Of a stretch of 64,000 bases of DNA, positions 47,815-57,691 are shown piece after piece. Both the position numbers and the translations under genes were made by a program. Location of the stretch: positions 37,744-101,743 of IMG/VR virus record IMGVR_UViG_3300045902_000666, one strand, 5' to 3'. Position 1 is the stretch's first letter. The number at the start of each line of letters is the position of its first letter. This stretch comes from a virus. Below the pieces are notes generated by a model, which saw only the letters and a list, made by a program, of their open reading frames with translations, did not search any database and was not told the origin of the DNA.

Positions 47815-48570
47815 TTACAAACTTCTTGCGTCTTTTATGTTTTTTATATGATGTGCAATAAATAGGACGTTTGGATAGGTGTCCTGAACAATTTTTTTTG
47901 CGGAATTTAGCCAATCCTCTCTATCTTCATAGAAATTAACAATATCCCAATCGTTTTGGGCTATTGTGTCTAAGATTGTCTGGTTTTTAAAGTTTTGAAT
48001 CCCCGTACTACCACCCGGATAAGTAAAGAGTCCATAGTTCGGATAATCAAGTCCAAGACTTTCAAGTCTTTCCTTGATTTTTTCTGATAATTCCGAACCT
48101 CTACCTGTTAGAATCATTTTGTTTTTTGCCATACTGTATTGTTTTACGATTTGTTGATTTACACTTTTACCAATTGTGTCTGCATCTGAATGAAATCCTG
48201 GAATAGATTCAAGTGCTAATAACCCTTTTTGGCTTCCGAACATTCTTAACATATCTTTTTGAACTCCTCTTTTTAAACCAAGAGCTGTTAATGATTCAGG
48301 GCTTAAGTCCTGAATGTAAGAGATGTAATCGTCTGAGAGTGGATTATTTGTTTTTACATCAAATAAGAGGATGTAATCTCCTTGTTTTTTAAAATAAACT
48401 TCTTTAGAAAAGATGATATAAAAATAATTTTTTAACTTCTGTAGAACTTCCCCATATTTTCCATTTAAGTCTACAACACCATCTTTTTCTGTTTTTACAA
48501 AATCTGATATTGTTGGGGTGTGAAGTAAGGTATCATCAAGGTCGAATATATGTATTTCTTTCTGTTCCAC
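47815..48570 (-). CDS. HAD-superfamily phosphatase (RNA-repair-like)
   Basis: 251 residues from a GTG. HAD motif I HIFDLDDTLLHTP; motif II MILTGRGSELSEKI; motif III/IV region NFYEDREDWLNSA. A long cap-like insert lies between motifs I and II. The TGR-type motif II recalls the 'Swiss Army Knife' RNA-repair HAD group and the phosphatase half of T4 Pnk. Substrate unknown. TATTTATA box about 31 bp upstream. Confidence 0.65.
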   Translation of the reverse strand: MEQKEIHIFDLDDTLLHTPTISDFVKTEKDGVVDLNGKYGEVLQKLKNYFYIIFSKEVYFKKQGDYILLFDVKTNNPLSDDYISYIQDLSPESLTALGLKRGVQKDMLRMFGSQKGLLALESIPGFHSDADTIGKSVNQQIVKQYSMAKNKMILTGRGSELSEKIKERLESLGLDYPNYGLFTYPGGSTGIQNFKNQTILDTIAQNDWDIVNFYEDREDWLNSAKKIVQDTYPNVLFIAHHIKNIKDARSL

Positions 48571-48600
48571 TATTTCTAACTGTATTCATTTAAATCTATT

Positions 48601-48608
48601 TATAAATA
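48601..48608 (-). promoter_or_regulatory. TATTTATA box
   Basis: Upstream of the HAD gene. Confidence 0.4.
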
Positions 48609-48675
48609 CTATATTTTTTTAAAAAATTACAAAATCACAAAAAAAATTTTAACTTTTAAAGTGCTGATTATCAAG

Positions 48676-49032
48676 TTAATATAAGTCCTTGTATTTCAAT
48701 ATCTTTTGCATTTTTATAGCGTCTAAAACAAGACCACTACCGCTTTTAAGAACGATATTGTACTCTTTTGAAATAGCCGTTTCTATTTCCTCAAAAGACA
48801 TTCTTGTACCATCAATCAAGAACCCTCTTTCAGAAAAAAGAACCTCAAATGGATTAGAACTCTTATCAAAAATCACTTTTGTGACTTTTTTAGGCTGCTT
48901 AGGAGCATTTTCTGCCGGGGTTACTGGTGTAGTAACCTCTGGAGCATTTGTGGCTCCCACGTTCTCCTTTAACCTTGTTTTAAGGTTACTTAATACATCA
49001 ACTATGTGCTTATTTTGCTCTTTTGAATACAT
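48676..49032 (-). CDS. Unknown late protein
   Basis: 118 residues. N-terminal helix NKHIVDVLSNLKTRLKENV, a Pro/Thr/Ala linker (about 25-45), then a small alpha/beta domain (VIFDKSSNPFEVLFSERGFL). CTATTTAT box 18 bp upstream. Not recognised. Confidence 0.5.
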   Translation of the reverse strand: MYSKEQNKHIVDVLSNLKTRLKENVGATNAPEVTTPVTPAENAPKQPKKVTKVIFDKSSNPFEVLFSERGFLIDGTRMSFEEIETAISKEYNIVLKSGSGLVLDAIKMQKILKYKDLY

Positions 49033-49049
49033 AACATAAATGCTTTAAT

Positions 49050-49057
49050 ATAAATAG
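49050..49057 (-). promoter_or_regulatory. CTATTTAT box
   Basis: Upstream of the ATG at 49032. Confidence 0.5.
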
Positions 49058-49073
49058 TAGGAATTTTAAAAAA

Positions 49074-49105
49074 ATAACCCATTACACGTAAGCATAATGG
49101 GTTAT
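49074..49105 (-). terminator. Terminator
   Basis: ATAACCCATTA - 10-base loop - TAATGGGTTAT after the 65-residue gene. Confidence 0.75.
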
Positions 49106-49122
49106 AAATCTATAAAACCTTT

Positions 49123-49320
49123 TTAAGCTTGGCTATATCTGGCCTTCATCAACCTTTCAAAAAACTCTTCTTGTTTCTTTGCAAGTTTTTTTCTTTCCTC
49201 AATAAGTTTCATTTTTCTTAAATGCTTTTCTTTTTGAGTTTTTTTAAGCCTAAGAGCTCTTTTCTCTCCTCTTTTTGCTGCAGCCTTTCTTTCTGCTGTT
49301 GTAAGTTTATTCTTTTTCAT
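49123..49320 (-). CDS. Very basic small protein
   Basis: 65 residues, nearly half Lys/Arg: TTAERKAAAKRGEKRALRLK and LIEERKKLAKKQEEF. A single long helix. Suggests nucleic-acid binding or packing. Has its own terminator. Function unknown. Confidence 0.5.
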   Translation of the reverse strand: MKKNKLTTAERKAAAKRGEKRALRLKKTQKEKHLRKMKLIEERKKLAKKQEEFFERLMKARYSQA

Positions 49321-49370
49321 AACTTGTTTATTTTAATAAATCTAATAAAATGATTTTTAAAAACAAATAA

Positions 49371-49399
49371 AAAAGGGTCCTAAATTTAGAAACCCTTTT
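49371..49399 (-). terminator. Terminator of the RNR genes
   Basis: AAAAGGGT - loop - ACCCTTTT with T run, 22 bp after the nrdA stop. Confidence 0.7.
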
Positions 49400-49421
49400 T
49401 AACCACAACTTAAATAGTTTT

Positions 49422-51881
49422 TTAGCTAGAACAACCAAAGCACTCAAATTGGCTGTCGGCTGGCTTCTGAGGCAAAACTTCTGGTTCAACTGGTTTTTCA
49501 ATAACATTTGAAATCACAGTATTTTTAACCACAGTCTCTACAGGTGCTGTATGAGCATTAACGTTAGAAATATCTATAGCCAAGTGTTTTGCTCCAGTAG
49601 AAATAGCTTTGGTTCTAACATAATAACACAAAGTCTTTAACCCTCTTTTCCAAGCATGGAAATGACTTGAAGTTATTTTAGAAGGAGTTGCATTAGCCAT
49701 ATAAATATTCATTGATTGTGACTGGTCAATAAACGGTGCTCTTTCTGCAGCCATATCAATTAATTCTTTTTGAGAAACTTCCCAAATTGTTTTATACTTT
49801 TTAATTAAATGCTCAACTCTCTTTACTTTCTTTTCATAACCTTTTTCTTCCGGGTCAAGATATTTATTGAAATTGATGTTTTGAATAGAACCTTCATTTA
49901 CAATAATTTCGTTTTTGAAAGCTTCAGACCAGATTCCTATTTTCTCAAAATCCTCAATCATGTATTTATTTACAATCATAATTTCTCCACCAACTACTCT
50001 TCTGTTGAATAAAGCTGAATGTGCTGGCTCATACATTTCAAAAGAGCCAGTAATTTTAGCTGAAGAAGCAACAGGCATTTGTGCTGTAAACAAACTATTG
50101 CAAACACCATCTTGTATTACATTTTCTTTTAAAGTTTTCCAATCCCAAAGACCAGATAAATCTTCTTCTTTTAGGCCCCACATATCAAATTGAAATATAC
50201 CTTTTGACATAGGACTGCCTTTGAAAAATTTATATGGTTTATATTCTCCTGTTTTACATAAATTATGACTTTCTGTAATAGCAGCGAAATAAATTGTTTC
50301 AAATATTTTTTTGTTTAAATCTCTCGCTTCAGCTGAAGTAAATTCATAGTCCATTAAATAGAAAACGTCTGCAAGACCTTGTATACCTATTGCAATAGCT
50401 CTTTGCTCAAGACCTCCCTTTTCACCTTTCTTAGTAGAATAGCTATTAATATCAACAACTTTATTTAAGGCTCTTACAATCTTTCTAACTTCTTTATATA
50501 AAAGTTTAAAATCAAATTCACCATCAATAATATAATTCTTCAATACGGCTGATGACAAAGTACATATTGCAGTTGTCTTCTCATCGGTATATTGATAAAT
50601 TTCATTACACAAGTTGGATTGTTTTATAACACCGATATTTTGATGATTAGTTTTTCTATTTGCACTATCTTTTGAACAAAGATATGGAACTCCAGTTTCA
50701 ACTTGAGATTCTATAATCTTAACCCAAACATCCATTGCTTTTATTTTTTTACCAATACCTAAAGCAACAGCTTTATTATATTCTGCTTCATATTCTTCTC
50801 CATATAATTCTTGAAGAGGAGTTAAACCAGCTTTTATAATATCATTTGGGCAGAATAAATACCAGTCTTCATCTTTTTCTACGGCTCTCATGAAATTATC
50901 TGGAATCCACAAGGCAGTAAATAAATCTCTTGCTCTTAATTCTTCAGCACCAGTATTCTTTTTAATTTCTAATAAATCAAAAATATCTTTATGCCAAGGT
51001 TCAATGTAAATAGCTGCACTTCCCGGCCTTCTTCCTTGTTGATTAAAAAATCTTAAAGACTCATTAACTATTTTTAAATATTTCAACAAACCACCTGCAT
51101 AGCCACCAGAAGTTTTTATTCTACTTTCTTTACTTCTTATATTGCTCATACAAAGACCAATACCAGCTGCATCAGCAGAATAAACAGAAATATCTCTCAT
51201 TGTATCTAATAATCCCTCTCTAGAATCTGAATTATTATAATGCAAAACACAAGATGCTAATTGAGGAATTTTAGTTCCAGAATTAATCATAATAGGAGTT
51301 GCAGGAGATATTAGTTGTTTTGATAAAGATTCATAATATTCTTTAGCTTCTTTGAAACTTTTTGTAACCCACAATGCGACTCTTAAATACATGTGCTGTG
51401 GTCTCTCTATTGTTTTACCATTAGAGTTTTTCAACAAATACATTTCATATAAAGACTTCCAAGCAAAATAATCAAAATTATAATCACGTTCATGATTTAT
51501 AATTCCATCAACTTTTTCTGGGCCATATTTCTCAATCATCTCAATCATCTCTTGATTGATAATACCATCACTTGCAAGAGTTTTCATTGTCTCATAAAAA
51601 CTTTCACTTGTTTCCTTGTGATATGATGATATAGAAACACTAGCAGCCAATTTACTATAGTCATAATGGCTTCCAGTATAAGATGCAGAAATTTCTGAAA
51701 CTAATTTATCTAACTCTTTTGTTGTAATTACACCTTCAGTTGGTACTGATGTTATTACTTTTATAAAAATTTCATCTGAATTTACATTTAAACCTTTTGC
51801 AGCTTTCTTTATTCTATTTAAAATCTTTGAAGGATTGAACGCTGCATTGTCTCCGCTTCTTTTTTTAATTGATAATCCCAT
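49422..51881 (-). CDS. nrdA: Class Ia ribonucleotide reductase, large subunit
   Basis: 819 residues, full length. N-terminal ATP cone (KKRSGDNAAFNPSKI), active-site Cys in LASCVLHYN, NLCNEI...CTLSS, radical-path tyrosines in LKTLCYYVRTKA, and C-terminal redox pair FECFGCSS. Reduces ribonucleoside diphosphates to deoxy forms for phage DNA synthesis. Paired with nrdB 5 bp upstream. The sequence resembles the eukaryote/Bacteroidota type of class Ia enzyme rather than the T4 type. Confidence 0.97.
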   Translation of the reverse strand: MGLSIKKRSGDNAAFNPSKILNRIKKAAKGLNVNSDEIFIKVITSVPTEGVITTKELDKLVSEISASYTGSHYDYSKLAASVSISSYHKETSESFYETMKTLASDGIINQEMIEMIEKYGPEKVDGIINHERDYNFDYFAWKSLYEMYLLKNSNGKTIERPQHMYLRVALWVTKSFKEAKEYYESLSKQLISPATPIMINSGTKIPQLASCVLHYNNSDSREGLLDTMRDISVYSADAAGIGLCMSNIRSKESRIKTSGGYAGGLLKYLKIVNESLRFFNQQGRRPGSAAIYIEPWHKDIFDLLEIKKNTGAEELRARDLFTALWIPDNFMRAVEKDEDWYLFCPNDIIKAGLTPLQELYGEEYEAEYNKAVALGIGKKIKAMDVWVKIIESQVETGVPYLCSKDSANRKTNHQNIGVIKQSNLCNEIYQYTDEKTTAICTLSSAVLKNYIIDGEFDFKLLYKEVRKIVRALNKVVDINSYSTKKGEKGGLEQRAIAIGIQGLADVFYLMDYEFTSAEARDLNKKIFETIYFAAITESHNLCKTGEYKPYKFFKGSPMSKGIFQFDMWGLKEEDLSGLWDWKTLKENVIQDGVCNSLFTAQMPVASSAKITGSFEMYEPAHSALFNRRVVGGEIMIVNKYMIEDFEKIGIWSEAFKNEIIVNEGSIQNINFNKYLDPEEKGYEKKVKRVEHLIKKYKTIWEVSQKELIDMAAERAPFIDQSQSMNIYMANATPSKITSSHFHAWKRGLKTLCYYVRTKAISTGAKHLAIDISNVNAHTAPVETVVKNTVISNVIEKPVEPEVLPQKPADSQFECFGCSS

Positions 51882-51886
51882 AATAA

Positions 51887-52855
51887 TTAAAAATCTTCAT
51901 TAAAGTTTATTGTTTCATTTAATTTTACTTTTTGATATTCAACTGTTCTTGATTCAAAGAAATTTCCCTTTGTCTCAACAGCAATTTGTTCCATAAATTT
52001 AAATGGTTGCTCTACGTTGAATACTTTTTTACAATTCATTTTAACTAACAATTGGTCAGTTATAAATTCTAAATACTGCTTCATCAATTCTTTATTCATT
52101 CCTATTAATGAAACAGATAAAGATTCAGTTATAAATTCTTTCTCAATTTCTAGAGCTGATAACAAAATCTCTTTTATTCTTTTTTCACTAGGTCTATCAA
52201 CTACATGGTTGTTTAATAAGTGAATTGCAAAATCACAATGTAAATTTTCATCTTTAAAGATTAAAGAATTTGCATTACACAAACCTTGCATTAACCCTCT
52301 TGATTTTAACCAAAAAATAGAACAGAAAGAACCAGAAAAGAAAATTCCTTCTACAGCAGCAAAAGCAATTAACCTTTCGGCAAATGATTCACTCTTAATC
52401 CACTTTAAAGCCCAATCTGCTTTCTTTTTCACTGCTGGTAAATGCTCAATAGCTCTAAAGCATTCTAATTTCTCTTTTGGATTTTTTATATAAGTGTCAA
52501 TCAAAAGAGAATACATTAAGCTATGAATGTTTTCCATAGCTAATTGGAAGCCGTAAAAAAACTTAGCTTCTGGATACTGAACTTCTCTGTAAAAATTTTC
52601 TGCAAGATTCTCATTAACAATACCATCTGAAGCTGCAAAGAAAGAGAGTACATTCTTAATAAAGAACTGCTCATTTTCTGTTAGCTTTTCCCAGTCACGT
52701 ATGTCATTTGTCAAATCTATTTCTTCTGCAGTCCAGAATGCTGCCTGATGTGTTTTGTAAAACTCCCAAATATCATTATGTTCTATTGGAAATATAACAA
52801 AGCGATTTGGGTTTTCTTGTAAAATTGGTTCTTTAATTTTTTGTTCTTCGGACAT
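51887..52855 (-). CDS. nrdB: Class Ia ribonucleotide reductase, small subunit
   Basis: 322 residues. Di-iron ligands and radical site: [37 protein letters not shown] (tyrosyl radical Tyr and Glu/His ligands), [24 protein letters not shown]-terminus ends FNEDF, the tail that docks on the large subunit. Host-type -7 box TACCTTTG about 40 bp upstream. First gene of the nrdBA unit. Confidence 0.97.
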   Translation of the reverse strand: MSEEQKIKEPILQENPNRFVIFPIEHNDIWEFYKTHQAAFWTAEEIDLTNDIRDWEKLTENEQFFIKNVLSFFAASDGIVNENLAENFYREVQYPEAKFFYGFQLAMENIHSLMYSLLIDTYIKNPKEKLECFRAIEHLPAVKKKADWALKWIKSESFAERLIAFAAVEGIFFSGSFCSIFWLKSRGLMQGLCNANSLIFKDENLHCDFAIHLLNNHVVDRPSEKRIKEILLSALEIEKEFITESLSVSLIGMNKELMKQYLEFITDQLLVKMNCKKVFNVEQPFKFMEQIAVETKGNFFESRTVEYQKVKLNETINFNEDF

Positions 52856-52895
52856 ATATTTTATTTTTTTATTTTTTTCAAACTTTAAAACTTTG

Positions 52896-52903
52896 CAAAG
52901 GTA
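52896..52903 (-). promoter_or_regulatory. Host-type -7 box (TACCTTTG)
   Basis: Upstream of nrdB; the -33 half is weak (TTTG at 14 bp). Confidence 0.4.
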
Positions 52904-52960
52904 AAGATAAATAAAACCAAATTTTTGAAAAACTTTTAAATTGAAAAAAAGTTTTCTACC

Positions 52961-54412
52961 TTAAGATTTTACCAAAATACTATTGATGTTATTTGAATCA
53001 TCATCAGTTGAAATTTTGGAATTTTTGTTGGTTGAAAATTTGGTGTTTGAAGGCTTACCTCCTGGAACATACATAGTTGGGGCATCTGGAAGAATTTCTA
53101 TGAAAATTTTTGATGTATCAAAAATTGCATCTCTATAAAATCCATCGGCACCATTTCTATTTTTCAATATTCCTATTTTAGCTCTTGGGTCGTTTATAGT
53201 TCTTTCTTCTTCTCCTCTACCAACACCAATAACAACATCAGCAGTAGCAGCCTTACCAAGTGCCTCACCTATAACATCTAAGCCAAATTCAGCTTTATTT
53301 AAACCACCTCTATTTGTTTGAGAAGCTGTCCAAATAGGAATACCTAATTCAACGGCCATTCCTCTGATTCCTTCATAGATACTTGTCAAAGAGTGTCTTT
53401 TCTCAGAGAAGTTTGCTAAAGGCTTCATAATATCAGCATAATCAATAAATATTATATCTGGTACAAAACCTTCATTTATTTGTAAAGTTCTTAAGTGAGC
53501 AAGTATTGTATTAACTGATGCTTGACCTGTTGCAAACTCTTTTATCTTCAATGAACCACCCAAATCTCTTATTTCTTGTGCTTTCTCTTTTATGACATCT
53601 GGGAATTCCCAAATATCTCTCATAGGAAGTTGATTTAAACAAGCATCAAATCTTTGTCCTACAACCTTTTCTGATAATTCTAAAGTATAGTAAACAACTT
53701 TTTTTCCAGCTAATAATGCAGAAGATGCAAATTTAACCAACATCATTGATTTACCACCACCTGGAGGGGCCAAAACAATTCCCAACTCACCACCAGCAAG
53801 TCCACCACCAATAAATCCATCTAAAACAGGCATCGCTGTTATAGGGGACCTAAAATCTCTTTCTAAACGCTTTTCAACATCATAAAAATAATCATGACCT
53901 GTATCTTTAGGCTCACCTGCTTTTAATGCATTTTCAAGCTTTGTTTTCATTGAGTCATAATTGTGTTTTTTCCAATCCACAACCAATTCAAATAAACAAT
54001 TCTTTACACTTCTTTCTTTAAAAAATATATAGGCTTTATCTTTTGCAGGTTTTATATTTTCAATTTCAAGAGCTTCTATTTTATCAATAAGACCTAATAA
54101 ATTTTCCTTATTAATTCCTTTTTCCTTCATCCCAACATAATCTCTTAATGCCGGGAATCTTGCTACCTCTCTATATTTATTGAAGAAATCTATTTCGTAA
54201 CTTAAAAGTAATTTTTGATATGAATCAAAATAATCAACCTGAACTATATCTACTATTCTCTCAGCAAAACCCTCTTTATCTGTAATAAAAATTTTTAGAA
54301 ATCTATTTTGATAATCTGTATCAAAAGGCTCTATTGAATCTTCTGAAAAAAATGCAGAAAAATCATTTGGTATTTTTATTATATTATTTTGTGTGGCTCC
54401 AGTGCTAGACAT
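52961..54412 (-). CDS. DnaB-type replicative helicase
   Basis: 483 residues. RecA-fold C-terminal half: Walker A LAPPGGGKSMM, VVYYTLELSE, Walker B IIFIDYADIMKP, PIWTASQTNRGG and the arginine-finger region KNRNGADGFYR. The N-terminal 150 residues are helical and differ from cellular DnaB, closer in layout to T4 gp41. Unwinds DNA 5' to 3' at the fork. One of the few genes with a strong Shine-Dalgarno (AAGGAGGAG) before the ATG, allowing coupling with the 5'-nuclease gene 12 bp upstream. Confidence 0.9.
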   Translation of the reverse strand: MSSTGATQNNIIKIPNDFSAFFSEDSIEPFDTDYQNRFLKIFITDKEGFAERIVDIVQVDYFDSYQKLLLSYEIDFFNKYREVARFPALRDYVGMKEKGINKENLLGLIDKIEALEIENIKPAKDKAYIFFKERSVKNCLFELVVDWKKHNYDSMKTKLENALKAGEPKDTGHDYFYDVEKRLERDFRSPITAMPVLDGFIGGGLAGGELGIVLAPPGGGKSMMLVKFASSALLAGKKVVYYTLELSEKVVGQRFDACLNQLPMRDIWEFPDVIKEKAQEIRDLGGSLKIKEFATGQASVNTILAHLRTLQINEGFVPDIIFIDYADIMKPLANFSEKRHSLTSIYEGIRGMAVELGIPIWTASQTNRGGLNKAEFGLDVIGEALGKAATADVVIGVGRGEEERTINDPRAKIGILKNRNGADGFYRDAIFDTSKIFIEILPDAPTMYVPGGKPSNTKFSTNKNSKISTDDDSNNINSILVKS

Positions 54413-54424
54413 TTTTACTCCTCC

Positions 54425-55459
54425 TTAAATCTTCATTTTTTTTGCGTACTCTTTTTCTTTTGTCATAAGCATATAAAATGGAGAAAAGAAATTATCTAAA
54501 TAAGCATTACCAACAATCCCAGACATCCCCTCCTTTGTAAATAAATTTATTGCATCCATTATACTTCTCTCTTCACTTAACGTTCCATTCCTTATAATGT
54601 TAACCATTTTTTTAGCCTCCTCTGTGACAAAAGGTTTTTTCAAATTCATCAACCTAGCATTTCTATAAAGTATATGCTCGGCTTCTATTATCTTATCGTA
54701 AATCTTTCTGTTTTTTTTCTTCTTGTCTTTTTTCTCTTCGTAACACTCTTCAACTAATCTTTTGTAAAGATACTTTTCTTTTTTGATATTTGGAAAATAT
54801 TTTATCAAAGTATCTCTTTTAATTCCTGAAACTCCTCCAATATCATCTCCATCATCACCTTCAAAACATTTAAACAATAATTCATTATCTAAAGTGTGAC
54901 CGTATTTTTCCTCATATTGTTTTCTATTAATTGTGAAATTGCTATCTGAAGAAATTATAAACACTTTATCAGATATAAGCTGTAAATAATCTTTATCTCT
55001 ACTAAAGATATAGACTTCTTCATTTTCATCACTTTCACTTAAAATAACATATTGAGCTATTAAATCATCGGCCTCTATGAAATCAACTTCTATTTGTCTA
55101 ACAAAAAGTTCTTCAAGCATGTTTTGAAGTTGAATTTTTTGTCTCAACATTTCAGCTTGTTCATTATCTTGGGGATTAGAAAGGCCATCATTAGCGATGG
55201 TCCTTTCTTCACTTTCCCAGTTCTTATATTTTCTTTTAGATTTATATTGAGGATAAATTTGGTATCTGTATTTACCAGCTTTAAAGCCATCCCAACAAAC
55301 TATTACACGGTCAGGTAATAGTTTGTTCATAACAACTCTTAAACTGTCTATGAAACCAAAGCTACCTCCACATAAGTGACCAGTCGAACTTAACAGGTCT
55401 TTTCTTTTGAAGAAGTTTCTTTTTAAATTCCAATTTCCATCAACTAAAAGTACACGCAT
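54425..55459 (-). CDS. 5'-3' exonuclease / RNase H (FEN-like)
   Basis: About 344 residues from MRVLLVDGN. FEN/PIN-type motifs: LVDGNWN, VIVCWDGFKAGKYR, YPQYKSKRK, EADDLIAQY, SRDKDYLQL, FEGDDGDDIGGVSGI (acidic metal cluster and H3TH). Removes RNA primers or flaps at the lagging strand; T4 rnh is the functional parallel. Complements the DNA polymerase, which lacks its own 5' nuclease. Next to the helicase and recombinase genes. Confidence 0.9.
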   Translation of the reverse strand: MRVLLVDGNWNLKRNFFKRKDLLSSTGHLCGGSFGFIDSLRVVMNKLLPDRVIVCWDGFKAGKYRYQIYPQYKSKRKYKNWESEERTIANDGLSNPQDNEQAEMLRQKIQLQNMLEELFVRQIEVDFIEADDLIAQYVILSESDENEEVYIFSRDKDYLQLISDKVFIISSDSNFTINRKQYEEKYGHTLDNELLFKCFEGDDGDDIGGVSGIKRDTLIKYFPNIKKEKYLYKRLVEECYEEKKDKKKKNRKIYDKIIEAEHILYRNARLMNLKKPFVTEEAKKMVNIIRNGTLSEERSIMDAINLFTKEGMSGIVGNAYLDNFFSPFYMLMTKEKEYAKKMKI

Positions 55460-55461
55460 TT

Positions 55462-56057
55462 TTAAAAACAATTATTTACCTCATTTAACCAGCCATTACT
55501 TGCCACAATTGAATATACTGAATTATTTTTTTTCATAAATTCTGATTTAGTTGTATATTTTTTTGCTTCTATTTTAACTTTATCAAATGTCCATTTTAAA
55601 TTACCACCACCAATTGCTCCTGTTTTTGCAATATTCAATATAACATATCCATTGTTTCTATATTTTTCAACAGTTTCATGTTCCACTAAAACTGCTTCTT
55701 CCACAGAAATATATTCTACATGTGTTAATTTAGGTGTTAGTCCCGTTTTTAATATGTGCTGGAATACTTTACTTCTTCGGTCACGTTTATGCTTGCTATC
55801 TCTTTTTTCAATATCATAAGTTAAGCCCACATAAACACTATTATCTATAAATTCATATACATATACAGTTCTTTTAAATAAATTCCCTTTTGTTTTCATA
55901 TGAACACATACACTTTCAAGCCAACCATTTCTCTGTGAGCTTATATATGCTCCGGGGGATTTTTTTTAAACTGTGACCTACATTTGTATTTCAAAGCTTC
56001 AATGTTACAACGTTCTTTTGACCAATAATTTCTACTTTTCCTATTGATTGTTTTCAT
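55462..56057 (-). pseudogene. GIY-YIG homing endonuclease with frame break at A8 run
   Basis: From the ATG at 56057 the frame reads NYWSKERCNIEALKYKCRSQ then stops; shifting -1 at the A8 run (55960-55967) continues SPGAYISSQRNGWLESVC and runs without a stop into the catalytic part (VYVYEFIDNSVYVGLTYDIE, KRDRRSK, VEHETVEKY) and a C-terminal repeat of the same W...EA.KY...F....YS.A..NGWL unit. So the intact protein has a recognition repeat at each end. From the ATG at 55899 a 145-residue catalytic form could still be made. Confidence 0.65.
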
Positions 56058-56068
56058 GAATATTGATT

Positions 56069-56076
56069 TATAAATA
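56069..56076 (-). promoter_or_regulatory. TATTTATA box
   Basis: 11 bp upstream of the ATG at 56057, supporting that ATG as the original start of the homing endonuclease. Confidence 0.5.
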
Positions 56077-56118
56077 GCCACAAAAAACAATCAATTAGAA
56101 ATGTCTTCATAATACTTC

Positions 56119-57186
56119 TTAATCAAGAGAAACGTTATCCCAATATTTATCATACTCCAAGTTCCACTCAGGAGCAACTTCTTTTCTGTAATTATCAATT
56201 ACATCTTTGTCGTCCAAAATGAATCCAGTATCAGTACATACCAATGTTCCTTTTGTTGAAACATCTGTAATGTGATTTTTTTGAACTTCTACAGCTGACT
56301 TAATAGCGAATTTAACCGAAGTCTCAACGCCATTAACTTTCTTTTTAACATCAACTTTAGAACTTCTAGTCATAACACCACCCATTCTAAACACTAATGT
56401 ACAAGCTAAATACATACCTTCGCCACCATAAGGCTCGATAGTTGTATTTCTCTTACCCATTTGAATATTAGGAGGTGAAAGATAACCTTGGTTGACCACA
56501 AATAATGTAGCTGTATAAGGGAAGTTTTCCAAGCGTGTTCCATTGATTCTGTAAGCCAAATATCTCTGGAATTGTTCTTTAATAACCCTAGCTGCAAGCA
56601 TCATAGCTCCACCACTTTCTTCATCTTCTCTGTTGATTAATTCAGCTTCAGTCGGAGTTGCTCCAATAGAATCCCAAATGAATACAACATCATGTTTTAA
56701 ATTACCTTTTTCTTGGTCATCTAAAATTTGCTTTACTAAACGACCACCTTCTTCAATTGTTCTAACACCTTTAAACAATAAAGCATTATCCCAATCAATA
56801 CCCATCTTAGTTGCTCTTTCTTCACTGAATTTATTTTCAGTGATAATAAACACAGGAAGAATTCCTTGCTTTTGTGCATACGCACCAAGCTCCATAGCCA
56901 TTGTAGATTTACCTGTATCTGATTTACCAAACACCATACTAATGTGTCCTACAGGTATTCCGGGAAGATTGCAAACGCTTTTAAAAGCATCGCTCATATT
57001 AATCCACTCTTGTGGTTTGTACTTAACTTCTTGAAAGTTAATTTTCTTTTTGTAATCAGCAAGTTTTGAAAATTTCTTGTTAATTACAGGTTTGTTGTCA
57101 TCTTTCTTTGTTTCTTCTGACTGCTCATTGCTTGTTGAATCCATAGATACTTCATCTTGGATTTCTTCTTTTTTCTTTTTTGCCAT
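56119..57186 (-). CDS. RecA/UvsX-type recombinase
   Basis: 355 residues. Acidic N-terminal extension (1-45), then the RecA core: LPGIPVGHISMVFGKSDTGKST (Walker A), FIITENKFSEERATKMGID, VFIWDSIGATPTEAE (Walker B), TLFVVNQGYLSPP and an L2-like GKRNTTIEPYGGEGMYLAC. The order and lack of the RecA C-terminal domain fit phage UvsX. Catalyses strand invasion in recombination-dependent replication. Host-type promoter 44 bp upstream. Confidence 0.9.
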   Translation of the reverse strand: MAKKKKEEIQDEVSMDSTSNEQSEETKKDDNKPVINKKFSKLADYKKKINFQEVKYKPQEWINMSDAFKSVCNLPGIPVGHISMVFGKSDTGKSTMAMELGAYAQKQGILPVFIITENKFSEERATKMGIDWDNALLFKGVRTIEEGGRLVKQILDDQEKGNLKHDVVFIWDSIGATPTEAELINREDEESGGAMMLAARVIKEQFQRYLAYRINGTRLENFPYTATLFVVNQGYLSPPNIQMGKRNTTIEPYGGEGMYLACTLVFRMGGVMTRSSKVDVKKKVNGVETSVKFAIKSAVEVQKNHITDVSTKGTLVCTDTGFILDDKDVIDNYRKEVAPEWNLEYDKYWDNVSLD

Positions 57187-57229
57187 AACTTATTTTTTTA
57201 TTAGAATTTACTCAATAGAATTACACCCA

Positions 57230-57260
57230 CAAAAATATACATTTTTGCGTAACAACCAAA
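57230..57260 (-). promoter_or_regulatory. Host-type promoter of the recombinase
   Basis: TTTG, 19 bp, TATTTTTG. Confidence 0.65.
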
Positions 57261-57305
57261 AAAAAGTTTAGAAATTTTATTTGATTGAAAAATTGTTGAC
57301 AAAAA

Positions 57306-57327
57306 ACCCTACTTTATTTCGTAGGGT
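57306..57327 (-). terminator. Terminator overlapping a stop codon
   Basis: ACCCTAC - loop - GTAGGGT with T6; the 5' arm contains the last codons and stop of the zinc-ribbon gene. Confidence 0.8.
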
Positions 57328-57691
57328 CTTGGTCTTCTTCCATAGGGGTATCCTTAGTTTTCCAATCTAAAACTTTGAATGTTTTATTGGTCTTAGGGTC
57401 TTTTACCTCTTTGGTTCTTAAATAAAAGATATTAGGATTTTCCGTTTGAGTGCCGAAATTTACATAGCCTTTGCAGCTATTGCACTTAACTAGGGTGTAT
57501 TTGAACTTATTTTTAGCTACATGTGCTGATAAATCTAAATCATCACTTCCACATAACCCACACTTGTGTACATCTCCAAAAGAGAAGTTTTTTGTCTGCA
57601 TCACCACTTCGTGTAAATTTTCACCTTCTACTGTAAATTGATGCACATTTTTTCCAATTGTTTTCTTAACAAACTTTGTAATCTTTGCCAT
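57314..57691 (-). CDS. Zinc-ribbon protein
   Basis: 125 residues. Zinc ribbon CGLCG ... CNSCK (about 44-75) after a beta-strand N-terminus (KITKFVKKTIGKNVHQFTVE). I recall similar stand-alone proteins in many phages without a known role; a DNA-binding function beside recombinase and polymerase is likely. C-terminus is a Lys/Thr/Asp tail. Confidence 0.6.
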   Translation of the reverse strand: MAKITKFVKKTIGKNVHQFTVEGENLHEVVMQTKNFSFGDVHKCGLCGSDDLDLSAHVAKNKFKYTLVKCNSCKGYVNFGTQTENPNIFYLRTKEVKDPKTNKTFKVLDWKTKDTPMEEDQDPTK

